Positions 8,705 through 18,156 are shown, counted from the stretch's first letter. The stretch: 31,834 nucleotides of DNA from Caldilineae bacterium (GCA_020634555.1 JACKBK010000037.1:1-31834); one strand, 5' to 3'. Translations and numbers: made by a program. Notes: generated by a model from the letters alone, not told the origin.

Positions 8705-9706
8705 TCAGCTTCCCAGCGTCGCTACCATGATCGCCTTGATGGTGTGCATTCGGTTCTCGGCCTGGTCGAACACCACCGACTGCGGCGACTCGAAGACCTC
8801 CTCGGTGACCTCCAGCCCGTCCAGGCCGAACTTCTGGTAAACCTGCTCGCCGATGGTGGTGTCGCGATTGTGAAAGGACGGCAGGCAGTGCAAAAACTTC
8901 ACCGCCGCCTGGCCGGCCAGCGCCATAGCCTCGCCGTTGACCTGATACGGCTGGAGCAGCGCGATGCGCTCGGCCCAGACCGCGTCCGGCTCGCCCATGG
9001 ACACCCACACATCGGTATGGATGAAATCGACGCCGCTCACACCCTCCTCTACGGATTCGGTGAGCGTGAGTTTCGCGCCGGTTTGCTCGGCGATCGCCCG
9101 GCATTGGTCCACCAGGGCGGCGGCCGGCCAAAGCGCCTCCGGCGCGCAGAGCCGCACATCCATGCCCAGCTTGCACCCGCCCACCATCAGCGAGTTGGCC
9201 ATGTTGAAGCGGGCGTCGCCCATGAAGCAGTAGGCGACCTGGCTCAGCGGTTTGTCCGAGTGCTCCTGCATGGTCAGCATGTCGGCCAGGATCTGCGTCG
9301 GATGGAACTCGTTGGTCAGACCGTTGTACACCGGCACGCCGGCGTGCGCCACCAGTTCCTCGACGATCGCCTGGCCGAAGCCGCGATACTCGATCGCGTC
9401 GTACATCCGCCCCAGCACGCGCGCCGTGTCCTTGACCGTCTCCTTGTTGCCCAGCTGTGAGCCGGTCGGTCCCAGGTAGGTGGTGTGAGCGCCTTGATCG
9501 TAGGCCGCCACCTCGAACGCGCAGCGGGTGCGGGTCGAGGCTTTCTCGAAGATCAGAGCGATGTTTTTACCGAGCAGCCGCGGCTGTTCGTAGCCGCCGT
9601 ATTTGGCAGCCTTCAGGTCGGCCGAAAGCTTCAACAGGAAACGGATCTCGTCAGGCGTGAAGTCCAACAGTTTGACAAAGCTGCGATTGCGAAGGTTGAC
9701 TGGCAT
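8705..9706 (-). CDS. argF: Ornithine carbamoyltransferase
   Basis: This is a 333-residue transferase that joins carbamoyl phosphate and ornithine to citrulline in the cytoplasm. The carbamoyl-phosphate loop STRTR (57-61) and HPTQ (135-138) are present. So are the ornithine-binding DxxxSMG (232-238) and the catalytic HCLP (273-276, followed by SFHN). The length and the EYRGFGQAIVEELVAHAGVPVYNGLTNE region resemble the long argF/arcB type. Biosynthetic and catabolic forms cannot be told apart from sequence alone. No arginine deiminase or carbamate kinase gene is nearby, which favours the biosynthetic reading. The start at 9706 is backed by GAGGT five bases upstream; the frame continues to 9808 through a repeat and should not be used. 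Confidence 0.96.
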   Translation of the reverse strand: MPVNLRNRSFVKLLDFTPDEIRFLLKLSADLKAAKYGGYEQPRLLGKNIALIFEKASTRTRCAFEVAAYDQGAHTTYLGPTGSQLGNKETVKDTARVLGRMYDAIEYRGFGQAIVEELVAHAGVPVYNGLTNEFHPTQILADMLTMQEHSDKPLSQVAYCFMGDARFNMANSLMVGGCKLGMDVRLCAPEALWPAAALVDQCRAIAEQTGAKLTLTESVEEGVSGVDFIHTDVWVSMGEPDAVWAERIALLQPYQVNGEAMALAGQAAVKFLHCLPSFHNRDTTIGEQVYQKFGLDGLEVTEEVFESPQSVVFDQAENRMHTIKAIMVATLGS

Positions 9707-9741
9707 GGGATACCTCGTGTGAATTGATATGGGTGGGAGAG

Positions 9742-9806
9742 TGCGTATTGCGTGTTGCGTATTGCGTTGCGCCGTTGCCGGAGAGGCACGTAATACGCAA
9801 TACGTC
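9742..9806. repeat. GCGTATTGCGT inverted repeat upstream of argF
   Basis: Tandem TGCGTATTGCG-like units (9742-9766) face ACGTAATACGCAATACG (9788-9804). They fold into an imperfect hairpin in the 143-bp gap between the SLC13 gene end and argF. It resembles a dispersed intergenic repeat. It also contributes the spurious N-terminal extension of the argF frame. Confidence 0.6.
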
Positions 9807-9849
9807 AAGCATCACTGGCACAACAAACCGATCAGCAATTGGCCATCCG

Positions 9850-11765
9850 CTACAGCGGCCAGGCGATCGGCACTATTATCAGGCTGATCAGCAAAGCCAG
9901 CAAAAGCAGCGGCAGACCGATCCGCGCGTAGTCGCCCCAACGATAGCCGCCAGGAACCAACACTAGCGTATTGGTGGGCGACGCAATGGGCGTCAGGAAC
10001 GCAGCCGCCGCGCCGATGGCTACCATCATCAACATCGGCTGCGGCGCGATGCCCAGCCCGACCGCGGACTGGAGAACGATGGGCGCCACCAGCACCGTCG
10101 TCGCGGTGTTGCTCATCACCTGGCTGAAGCCGGTGGTCAGCAGGAACGCGCCGGCCAGCATCGCCAGCGGGCCGACCGCGCCCAGGGTGTTGATCAGCCC
10201 GTTGGCGATCAGTTCGGCGCCGCCGGTGACCTCCAGCGCAATGCTCATGGGCAGCATCGCGGCGATCAGGATCACCGTCTGCCAGTTGATGGCGCGGTAG
10301 GCGCCGTCGGGCGTCACGCACCGGTGATGACCATCACCGCCGCCGCCAGCAGGACGGCCATCACCGTCGGCACCGCGTTGGTCAGCATCAGCAGCACCAT
10401 GCCCGCCAGCGTCAGCACGGCGATCCACGACCGCGGCGTCAGATCAACCACCTGCCGCGCCATGGCTTCCGGCTCGCCGACCACCACGAAGTTATCGGTC
10501 TCGCGGCCCAGCCGCTCGATGTCCTCCCACTTGCCGCGCACCAGCAACACATCGCCGAACTCCAGGCGCGTCTCCTTGCGCGGCAGCAGGTTCTCGCCCC
10601 GGCGCACGGTGATGACCTGCACAGAATACTTGTCGCCGACCTGCGCCTGGGCCAAGGTCTGGCCGGCGTAGCGGGAGCGCGGCGTCAGGATCACCTCGGC
10701 CACGCCGACCTCCTGTGACAGCAGCAGGCCGCTCAGCTTCTCGTGGTCCGGGTCCACCGGCTGGATGCCGACGTTGAACCGCTCCGTCAGGCTGGTGATC
10801 GTCGCGGGATCGCCCTTCACCAGCAGCATGTCCTGGGCATGTATCACCGTGTGAGCGCCGGGCATGTCGTGCTCGTCGTCGTGCAGCCAGTCCAGCGGCT
10901 CCGGCACCCGCCGGTGACGTCTGTCGTGCGACGCGGACGAGTCGTCTTCATCAGCAGCGCTGTCGAAAATGGCCAGCACCGACACGCCAAAATCGCGGCC
11001 CAGCGCCGCCTCGGCCAGGGTCTTGCCCACCAGCGGCGATGCGTTGCGGACGCGGACCCGAAAAAGCTTGCCCGGCAGACGATAGGACTCGGCAAGCTGC
11101 CCCATGGACCGGTCCAGATCCACCGGCGGCGCACCGGTGTGACGAGACGGCAGGAGCCGTCGCCCTATCAGCACCACGAACACCGCCGCGGCGATGGTCA
11201 GCGGAATGCCGACGATCGCGAACTCGAAGAAGCCGAACGGGCCGTAGCCGGCCGCGGCCAGCGTGTCGGAGACGACGATGTTGGGCGGCGAGCCGATCAA
11301 CGTGAGCAGCCCGCCCAGGTTGGCGGCGATGGCCATCGGCAGCAGGAAATGCGAGGGCATGCCGCCGATGCGCCACGCCGCAGCCACCACGGCCGGCAGC
11401 AGCATCGCGACGGTTCCGGTGTTGCTGAGGAACCCCGACAATATCGCCGTGCCCAGCATCACCACCAGGATCAGCCGCACGTTGCTGTCGCCGGCCTGGC
11501 GCATGAAGAACTGGCCCAGCCAGGCCGTGATGCCGGTCCGCGACAGCCCTTCGCCCACCACGAACAGCCCGGCCACCATGATCACGGTCGAGTCGGCGAA
11601 CCCCGACAGCGCCTGCTTGCTGGTCAGCACACCGGTGAGAAAGAGCGCCAGCAGCGACAGCAGCGCCACCAAGTCCGCCCGCAGCCGGCTGAAGATGAAC
11701 AGCGCGACAGTAATCCCCAGGATCGCAAAGGTCACGATCATGGGGATGTTCTGACTGGAAATCAT
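9850..11765 (-). pseudogene. SLC13/DASS-type carrier with RCK_C domains, frameshifted
   Basis: This is a membrane transporter of the SLC13/CitT type with two TrkA-C (RCK_C) regulatory domains between the halves. The N-terminal half has helices starting IPMIVTFAILGITVALFIF and the signature SNTGTVAMLLP plus NLGGLLTLIGSPPN. The RCK_C parts include FRVRVRNASPLVGKTLAEA and LSGLLLSQEVGVAEVILTP. The C-terminal half, with SNTATTVLVAPI and ASPTNTLVLVPGG, is in another frame. The break is at about 10316-10322, where a single missing base would restore ITGC-VTPDGAYRAINW. Start at 11765; its ATG overlaps the SDR stop (ATGA), so the two are coupled. Substrate could be sulfate or a dicarboxylate. The gene is dead as read, unless the indel is an error. 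Confidence 0.85.
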
Positions 11766-12595
11766 GCCAGCTCGCGCCCGCCGCTGACGTTGATAAGCTG
11801 GCCGGTCTGGAACGCCGCCTCGTCCGACGCCAGAAACGCCACCACGCTGGCCACATCGTCGGGCAGCCCCAGCCGGCCGGTGGGAATGCGCGCCACGCCC
11901 GCCGCCACCACCTCTTCGTAGGGCCGCTGCATGATCTGCGCCTCGAGCTGGTAGCCCCACTGCTTCATGCCGGTGTCGATGTCGCCCGGCAGCACCGCGT
12001 TGACGGTGACGCCGAACTGCGCCATCTCCTGGGCCATGGACTGGGTGAGCGCGGCGACGGCAGCCTTGCTGGCGGCATAGGCTGCCATGTAGGGCCGCGG
12101 GCGGATGGCCGCCAGCGACGACATGTTGACGATGCGCCCGCCGCGGCCGCCCTTGACCATGATCGGCGCCACGGCCTTGCTGACCAGAAAGACGCCGGTC
12201 GCGTTGACCTCCAGCGTCCGCCGCCAGGCGTTCTCGGCCATCTGCATCACCGGCGACGGGCCAAAGATCGCGCCGGCGTTGTTGACCAGGATGTCGATGC
12301 GGTCGTAGGCCAGCAACAGCTTGGCCAGCATGGCCTGGATCGACGCCGCGTCGGTGACGTCAACCTGCAGCGGCAGGGCCGGCACGCCCAACGCCTCGAT
12401 GTCAGCAGCGATGCTCTGCAGCTCTTCCCACTGGCCGATGCCCGGATGCGGCACGTCGGTAGGCGGCGGCGCACACAGGTCGGCGATGACCACGGTTGCA
12501 CCGGCGCTGGCCAGTTTGCGCGCCACGGCCTCGCCAATGCCGCCGCGCCGGCCCGCGCCGGTGATGAGTGCTACTCGTTCACGAAGGGTTTTCAT
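11762..12595 (-). CDS. SDR-family NAD(P)-dependent oxidoreductase
   Basis: This is a 277-residue classical short-chain dehydrogenase/reductase. The cofactor motif TGAGRRGGIG is at 12-21, the NNAG motif at 105-108, catalytic Ser at 160 and YxxxK at 173-177. The C-terminal end (GQLINVSGG) is typical of FabG-like enzymes. A 15-20-residue insertion after the second strand (CAPPPTDVPHPGIGQWEEL) is longer than in FabG and is seen in SDRs of uncertain substrate. The residue following strand 2 is Asp (IADL), favouring NAD over NADP. GGAG lies nine bases before the ATG at 12595. It precedes and overlaps the carrier gene, which suggests that its substrate is something that carrier handles. The exact reaction is unknown. 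Confidence 0.93.
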   Translation of the reverse strand: MKTLRERVALITGAGRRGGIGEAVARKLASAGATVVIADLCAPPPTDVPHPGIGQWEELQSIAADIEALGVPALPLQVDVTDAASIQAMLAKLLLAYDRIDILVNNAGAIFGPSPVMQMAENAWRRTLEVNATGVFLVSKAVAPIMVKGGRGGRIVNMSSLAAIRPRPYMAAYAASKAAVAALTQSMAQEMAQFGVTVNAVLPGDIDTGMKQWGYQLEAQIMQRPYEEVVAAGVARIPTGRLGLPDDVASVVAFLASDEAAFQTGQLINVSGGRELA

Positions 12596-12806
12596 AGATT
12601 CTTTCTCCGACGCTTTGCGGCGCATTCGCCGACGGCGTCTCTCGATGAACTTCCTCGCGGGCCTGTTCAATGAGCGTGCGGATATCCTCTTCGCTCAAAT
12701 TGCGATTGTGTTCAGCGTTTCTTGTGGCTGCCCTTTCCATCCAATTGAAGAAAGCTTCTCGCTCTCCCTGGACAGCCATGGTATCTCGATGTGAATCCGA
12801 ATTCAT
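12579..12806 (-). CDS. Small acidic hypothetical protein
   Basis: This is a 75-residue frame between the MFS and SDR genes, with GGAGG ten bases before its ATG. Its end overlaps the SDR start by 17 bases. The sequence is mostly helical and charged, and the segment NLSEEDIRTLIEQAREEVHRE resembles the C-terminal tail common in AbrB/MazE- or VapB-like antitoxins. No DNA-binding N-terminus or toxin gene accompanies it. It may be a stand-alone leftover or a small protein of its own. Evidence is limited to the ribosome site, the codon-like composition and the tight packing. Confidence 0.45.
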   Translation of the reverse strand: MNSDSHRDTMAVQGEREAFFNWMERAATRNAEHNRNLSEEDIRTLIEQAREEVHRETPSANAPQSVGERIYENPS

Positions 12807-12811
12807 CGCTG

Positions 12812-14159
12812 CTATGCCTCCGCTGATATTGCCTCCATCACCAGATCCGGTTCGGCAGCAGCCGCGCGCGCGGCCTTCTCATTGACCGTCATCGCAATCA
12901 CCATGCCTACCAGCAGGAACGCGGCGATGACCAAAAGCGCTATGCGCAGCCCCTGCTGCTCCGCCGGCTCGACGGCCATGCCGCGGCCCTCGTACATCAA
13001 CGCCAGTTCGGCCGCCACCCAACCAAAGATAAACGGCCCGATCCAGAACGCGATGCGCCCGATCATGGTGAAGAAGCCGAAGAACTCCGCGCTCTGCGCC
13101 GGCGGCGCAAACAAGCCGACCATGGTGCGGCTCACCGACTGCACGCCGGCCATCGCGATGCCGGCTGCCGCCCCGATCAGGAGGAAGCCCATCTGGCTCT
13201 GGTTGAAGAACAGCGCCGCCACGACACCGACCATTGCGACCAGCGATGCCATCAGAGTCGGCTTGGCGCCGATGCGCGCTACCAGCAGCCCAAAGATGTA
13301 GGCGCCGACGACATTGGCGATCTGTACGACGATGGCGAAGACGATGATCAATTGCTGGCCCATGCCGAACAGCACCGCGCCGATGATCGCCGCGAACTCC
13401 AGCGCAATGGCCACACCGCCGCCGTAGACCAGAAACGCGATCATGAACTTGGTCATCTCGCGAAAATGGCCGGCGGTGCGGATCGTGTACGCCACCTGCT
13501 TGAACGCCACGCTGACGTAGTTCTCGCCGGGCGGCAGGGTCTTCTTCTGCGCCTTCTCCGGCAGCCACAGGATCAGCGGGATCGTGGACAGAACCCAGAA
13601 GAGCGCTGTAATGATCATTGAGAACCGTATCGTCAGGTCGCCAGGGAAGAGCAGCACCAGCGGCAGGATGATCAGCAGCGCGATCACACCACCCGATGAA
13701 CCGATAGCCCAGCCAATGCCCGACACCTGTCCCATCTCCTCAGGTCGGGCCAGCTCCGGGAGGAAACCGTCGTAGAAGATCTGCGAACAGCGGTAGCCGA
13801 TCTCAGCCAGGATGAAGAAGAACATACCAGCGATTACATCGCCGGCCTGGACGAAGAAGAGCATCGCCGTGAAGATGATAGCCTGCACGGTGAAGCCAAG
13901 CAAGAATCGTTTCTTGGCGCCGGAATAGTCGGCCAGCGCGCCCAGGATCGGAGCGATCACGGCGACGATGACCAGCGCGATGCCGATGGCCAGCCCCACA
14001 GCCGCAGGACCTCGCGCCGCCGACCACCACCTGCTTGAAATAGGCGGCAAACACCGCCAGGTAGACCACCGACGCGTAGGCTGAGTTGCCGAAGTCGTAC
14101 AGGTACCAGGCAACCCGCTGGCGCCTGGTGGAAAGTGGTGGAACGGCGGATGCGGTCAT
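12812..14159 (-). pseudogene. Atg22/UMF1-like MFS transporter, frameshifted
   Basis: The start (MTASAVPPLSTRRQRVAWYL, then YDFGNSAYASVVYLAVFAAY) is the hallmark opening of the Atg22/UMF1 branch of the major facilitator superfamily. The remaining 11 or so helices lie in another frame from about 14010 onward (GLAIGIALVIVAVIAPILGA, then ALADYSGAKKR, the conserved cytoplasmic loop 2-3). The switch occurs in GGCGCGAGGTCC, where one extra or two missing bases explain it. The rest is intact to the stop at 12812. The start has AAGGAG four bases upstream. Atg22 in yeast exports vacuolar amino acids; the bacterial substrate is unknown. The 150-bp gap upstream shows nothing convincing. Confidence 0.85.
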
Positions 14160-14313
14160 GGTGCTCCTTGGTATTATTGGAGATGGACGGGACAGAGGAT
14201 ATTCACGGGATCACAAAGTGCGGGAACTGAGGAACTTATTGCGCGTGGTCGCGCTGATGTTGTACAATACAATCACCATAACGCGCCGTCAATTTGCCGG
14301 TGAAGTCTGCTGT

Positions 14314-15014
14314 CTACAGAAGCAACACACCTGTCGCCAGGATCAGCCCCAGAACGATGACGCGGAAACGGTCCTGGTTCAGCCGCCGGTCCAGCGGCTC
14401 CCAGCAGGATACCCGCCGCCAGCGCCGGCTAACGCGACCAGGACCAATCGCGCCACCTCTGGCGTGTAGCTGCCAGTCACCCATGAGCCGCAATAACCGT
14501 GGCGCTGCTGGCCAGGAAGACGACCTGCAACGTCGAGCGAAACTGGTCGCGCGGCCGGAGCGCGCGTTGCCGTAGACGATCACCGGCGGCCCTGGCGTGT
14601 TGAACGCCCAGGCAGCCGGGCCAGAAAACCCACCGGATACGCCCAGACGGTCGAATGCAGCGGCGGCAGGGCAGGCTTCAGCAGCGCAAACAGCGCATAC
14701 GCCACCAGCACGACTCCCAGCACCCCCTTGATCAGGTTCTCGTCCAGGGTCCGCAGCGCCAGCACCCCGACCAGCACACCGGCCAGCGCCGGCAGCAGCA
14801 GTTGCAGCGTCTCCCGCCACACCAGCCCACGCCGGTAGCGTAGCAGGTTGACAGCGTACAGAACGAAACCGACCACAGCCACCAATGGCGCAGCGGTTTT
14901 GATCCCCAGCAGCAGCGTCAGAACCGGCATCACCAGCAGCGCAAACCCGAAGCCGGCCACTGTTTGTAACGCCGCCGCGAGCAGAACAATAACAGCCAGG
15001 ATCGGCCAGCTCAC
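14314..15014 (-). pseudogene. TauE/SafE-type permease, multiply frameshifted
   Basis: The first 140 or so residues are intact (SWPILAVIVLLAAALQTVAG, then FGFALLVMPVLTLLLG), a TauE/SafE (DUF81) N-terminal half. Near 14610 the frame is lost. Downstream the family's second repeat can be read only by hopping frames: NTPGPPVIVYGNARSG, then RDQFRSTLQVVFLASSATVI, then TPEVARLVLVALAG, then LNQDRFRVIVLGLILATGVLLL to the stop at 14314. At least four indels are needed. The family transports sulfonates, sulfite or related anions. The start could be GTG at 15014 or the in-frame GTG at 15044, which overlaps the upstream gene. This is either a decayed gene or a stretch of poor sequence. Confidence 0.75.
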
Positions 15015-15024
15015 GCTGCCACCG

Positions 15025-17373
15025 TCATGCAGGACATATCTCACCCCACCGTCGCGCCACCAGCATCACATCGACCACGCTGATGATCCCGTCGCCGTCC
15101 CGGTCGTAGTGCGGATCGTTGGACGTCTGGCCCCATTGGCTGGCGATCGCGCTCAGATCGGGAGCGTCGACCGCGCCGCTGCCATCGAAATCGGGGCAAC
15201 TCCACCAACCCAGCAACTGCACCAGCGCTTGTGGCGTGTTCTGCGACGGCCCGTTGCCGGCCTGGTCGAGTTCACTCAAGCCGTGGCACGACGTGCAAAC
15301 GCGCATCTCGCCCGGCTGGAAGGTCAGCCAGTAGCGCTCGCGCACGACCCCCTCCCCGTCGGCGTCAGTCAGTTGCCAGGTCAGCGCGCGGCTGGTAGGC
15401 ACAAACGCTGCCACGGAGCCATCCGCGGCAACAGCAACGCTGCCAGCAGGACCGACAGTTGGTGGATTCACTGCAACCGGATCGTGGAGCGGCTGCGCCA
15501 GAACCCGTCTGCCCGGATCGGGATCGTCCGCCCCGCCCAGCCCGCGGATCAGGTCGGCCTGGAACAACTGCATCATAGCAACATCGTAGATCGTGCCGGA
15601 GGTACCGGTTGTCTGCACGCCGCCTGGGACGTTCAGGTTGAACGGCTGCTGGCGGTCGAAGTCGTCGCGCGTCGTCACGTTGCGGCTGACGATCAGCGCC
15701 AGATCGTTAGCCAGCAGATAGCTGTGCAGCGTGTCCGGATCGACGCCGACCTGTGCAAAGGCGTCCGCCTCCGGCGCCGCCAGCTCGGGCGCAGCCGTAT
15801 CCGCCGGCCTCGTCTGCGGACGCACCTCCACCGGTTGCAATTCCCACAGCTCGCCCGAATAGCTGACCAGCACGTCCGGGTCCCAGTAGCTGACCGACTT
15901 GCTGATGCCAGCCGTCAGCGTCTGATCAGCTTCCAGGTAACCGTTGGCAGCCTGGCTCAGGGTCTTCAGGCGGAAGCGGTAGCGCGGGATCGGGCTGGCG
16001 CGCGTGCCATCGTTGCCGGCCGCGTCGGTCTCCGCGGTGTGCGCCGCGATCAGCACGCCGTCGGACAGCATCAGCGGGTCACGGTAGTGGCCGGAATGGT
16101 CGGGACTGGGATCGCTGGTATAGTCGGCGGTGTCGCGATGGGTGAGGTAGGTCACAGCCATGTGATCGGCGTCCAGGTCCGGTGGCGCGTCGATGCTCAC
16201 CACCTGGCCGGCAGCGTGGGTATAGAACTCAGGGGCATCAACGCCGATGTAGCGACCCGGCATGGACGGATCCTCCGTGATCTGCAGGAAGTTGTCGATA
16301 GGGTTGGGATTGAAGCGCGGCAACTGGCCGTAGTACTCCACCAGGTTCGGATCGTCGGTCAGGCTGGGCGGAATGTAGTCGTGTAACTCGTGACGGCCGA
16401 TGTGGTTCAGCGTTTCCAGCTCGCTGCCGTCCTGGTTCATCGCCCAGGGAAAGAAATGGTTGAACGTGTGGCCCCAGAGGTTGGTGCCTGCCAGATCGTG
16501 GTCGGCGCGCGGCTCGGGAAACACCTCGGCGCGCGTGTCCAGCGGCACGGCATCCGGCTCCTCGCCCGACCAGTTGAAGGTGCAATAGTCGCAGGGCTGT
16601 CCACCGAGCTCGTTCTCGTTGTCGGCGTCCGCCTGCTGGTCGCGTTGCAGGTGGTCCCACTGGGTGAACACGACACGGCCGTAGCTGTCGACGAAAGGCG
16701 TGAAGTCGCCCGACGGTGCGTGGTTCAACAGACGCAGCGCGCCGCTGGCCAGGTCGAGCTGCCACAGCCCGCTGACCGTTGCCGCTTCCTCGTACTCGTC
16801 AAGCTGTGGGTAGAGATGTGGCTGGCCATCGCGCGGCCGGTCGGAGGTGAAGATGATGCGGTCCTGGCTGTCGTAGATCGGCGAAACGTTGTTGTAGTCC
16901 ACCGGCTGGCCGGGCACGCGGGTGATCACCGCCGTTTCGCCCTGCCCAAGCCCACTCACCTCGTAGATCTGCCAGTGGTAGGCTTCCCAAACGTACTGCT
17001 GTTCCGGCGCGCCAATGACCATGCTGAACAACGCCTTCTCGCCACTCCAGTGGACAGCAGGATCGCGCACAGCGATAGAGTCGGCGCCTTGAAACCCGGT
17101 CACGCCGTAGCCAGCCTCGGCGGTGAGATTGCGCAACGTCCCGTCCGGGTACCGAATCCACAGATCGCCGCCTCGGCCCACCGCCTGCAACTGCGGGTCG
17201 TGGTTGCCAAACACCGACCCGATGGTGGTGAAGTCGGCGGGGATCGGCACCTGGGTGACGAACAGGATCGGGTATGGCGTGTCCGCCGGCGTAGCCGCAT
17301 TCACGGGCGCGCCCGTAAACACCGCCAATGTGATTCCAACACTCAACAGCAAACGACATGCTCGCTCAATCAT
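15025..17373 (-). CDS. Secreted beta-propeller protein with c-type heme motif and C-terminal dockerin-like domain
   Basis: This 782-residue protein has a signal peptide (cleavage likely after VNA, residue 26). WD40/TolB-like propeller repeats follow (DLWIRYPDGTLRNLT, VSPIYDSQDRIIFTSDRPRDG, FVDSYGRVVFTQWDH). One c-type heme motif CTSCH is at 693-697, and a dockerin-like pair of EF-hand loops (DFDGSGAVDAPD and DRDGDGIISVVD) fills 726-782. The propeller-plus-CxxCH arrangement with GVVRERYWLTFQPGEMRVCTSCHG recalls the hydrazine-synthase-alpha-like family widespread in environmental bacteria. It does not imply anammox: the partner subunits are not here. The dockerin domain suggests calcium-dependent tethering outside the cell. 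AAGGAG lies seven bases before the ATG. Expected to be extracytoplasmic; electron partner and substrate unknown. Confidence 0.8.
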   Translation of the reverse strand: MIERACRLLLSVGITLAVFTGAPVNAATPADTPYPILFVTQVPIPADFTTIGSVFGNHDPQLQAVGRGGDLWIRYPDGTLRNLTAEAGYGVTGFQGADSIAVRDPAVHWSGEKALFSMVIGAPEQQYVWEAYHWQIYEVSGLGQGETAVITRVPGQPVDYNNVSPIYDSQDRIIFTSDRPRDGQPHLYPQLDEYEEAATVSGLWQLDLASGALRLLNHAPSGDFTPFVDSYGRVVFTQWDHLQRDQQADADNENELGGQPCDYCTFNWSGEEPDAVPLDTRAEVFPEPRADHDLAGTNLWGHTFNHFFPWAMNQDGSELETLNHIGRHELHDYIPPSLTDDPNLVEYYGQLPRFNPNPIDNFLQITEDPSMPGRYIGVDAPEFYTHAAGQVVSIDAPPDLDADHMAVTYLTHRDTADYTSDPSPDHSGHYRDPLMLSDGVLIAAHTAETDAAGNDGTRASPIPRYRFRLKTLSQAANGYLEADQTLTAGISKSVSYWDPDVLVSYSGELWELQPVEVRPQTRPADTAAPELAAPEADAFAQVGVDPDTLHSYLLANDLALIVSRNVTTRDDFDRQQPFNLNVPGGVQTTGTSGTIYDVAMMQLFQADLIRGLGGADDPDPGRRVLAQPLHDPVAVNPPTVGPAGSVAVAADGSVAAFVPTSRALTWQLTDADGEGVVRERYWLTFQPGEMRVCTSCHGLSELDQAGNGPSQNTPQALVQLLGWWSCPDFDGSGAVDAPDLSAIASQWGQTSNDPHYDRDGDGIISVVDVMLVARRWGEICPA

Positions 17374-17399
17374 GGGGACACTCCTTCCATCTCATACAG

Positions 17400-17804
17400 T
17401 CAGACACAGTTGCGCACTGTCTGTCCCTTGACGTAGGACAGCTTCTCCAGGATCAGGCCACCGCGCACGCGAAACACGTCCACGCCGCGGACGTGCCCGT
17501 GCCGACCCGTCTCGTCTACCCAACTGTATTTCCAGCGCATGATGCAGCGCTCGCCCAGCCCGAAGATCTCCTCGATGTCGATGTGCGCCTGCGGCGATGC
17601 ATCGAAGAACTCGCGCCAGAAGCCGGCCACCGCCTCCTTGCCGGCGACCCGGGTTCCGTCGGGCGCCGGCGCGGTGTTCTCGAAGACGCAGTCGTCGGTC
17701 ATCAACAACATCATGCCGTCCACATCGTGGCGGTTGAGCGCCTCATTGAACGCAAGGACGGTGCGCATCGCCGTCTCCAGTTTAGCCAGGCGGGCAGGAC
17801 TCAT
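17400..17804 (-). CDS. SnoaL-like / NTF2-fold polyketide cyclase-family protein
   Basis: This 134-residue single-domain protein starts MSPARLAKLETAMRTVLAFN and continues EALNRHDVDGMMLLMTDDCVFE, the typical alpha-helix plus cone start of SnoaL-like proteins. Later come GKEAVAGFWREFFDASPQ and the strands MRWKYSW, HVRGVDVFRV and LILEKLSYVKG. The family includes ester cyclases, isomerases and many uncharacterised pocket proteins. There is no specific catalytic signature to choose among them. AAGGAG is six bases before the ATG. The secreted propeller gene follows 26 bases downstream, so they may be co-transcribed. Confidence 0.88.
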   Translation of the reverse strand: MSPARLAKLETAMRTVLAFNEALNRHDVDGMMLLMTDDCVFENTAPAPDGTRVAGKEAVAGFWREFFDASPQAHIDIEEIFGLGERCIMRWKYSWVDETGRHGHVRGVDVFRVRGGLILEKLSYVKGQTVRNCV

Positions 17805-17911
17805 GGAAGGCTCCTTCGGACTACGTGAGGTGAGATTGGCAGCACTCTGCCGGGACGACTTGCTCAGTATAGCACATCCTTAATCCCGGTTCAACGACTT
17901 TGCGCAGACTT

Positions 17912-18107
17912 GCAGGGCTTCTCAAAAGTCAGGATTTGTCATGCTGAGCGGCACTAGCGGCCGGCCAGCATACTATTAGCACCTAGCGAAGCATCTCTCC
18001 GAGTGCTGAGGAGACGCTTCACTGGCGTTGAATGCTCGTGTCGGACAGTTGTACGATCCGTTCAGCGTGACAAGACACGCAATGCCGCGACTTTTGAGAA
18101 GCCCTGC
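17912..18107. mobile_element. 196-bp MITE with perfect 19-bp terminal inverted repeats and 8-bp TSD
   Basis: The left end GCAGGGCTTCTCAAAAGTC (17912-17930) and the right end GACTTTTGAGAAGCCCTGC (18089-18107) are perfect inverse complements. Immediately outside, GCAGACTT occurs at 17904-17911 and again at 18108-18115, an 8-bp target-site duplication. Inside, TTGTCATGCTGAGCGG and CCGTTCAGCGTGACAA continue an imperfect inverted symmetry. There is no transposase frame, so it is non-autonomous. Removing the element and one TSD copy restores GCAGAC-TT-GTCTGC, a palindromic target. No related transposase is in the window. Confidence 0.9.
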
Positions 18108-18128
18108 GCAGACTTGTCTGCAAGCAGC

Positions 18129-18156
18129 TTGCCCTGTTACCGGCGACGGGTATAAT
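18129..18156 (+). promoter_or_regulatory. Promoter for the glcD-glcE fusion operon
   Basis: TTGCCC (18129-18134) and a perfect TATAAT (18151-18156) are 16 bases apart, beginning 22 bases outside the MITE's right end. The GTG start lies 73 bases downstream of the -10 element. Confidence 0.7.

Noticed and set aside
14210..14280. Plus-strand promoter-like TTGCGC / TACAAT pair upstream of the MFS gene
   Set aside because: It points into the 3' end of the minus-strand TauE remnant, with no plus-strand gene downstream.
14848..16386. Long plus-strand open frame of 512 codons opposite the secreted propeller gene
   Set aside because: It is the antisense shadow of a gene with signal peptide, heme and dockerin motifs; its translation is Arg/His/Val-rich without any recognisable motif.
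15025..17373. Annotation as true hydrazine synthase subunit
   Set aside because: Only a general propeller/CxxCH resemblance, with no beta/gamma subunits or anammox genes in the window.
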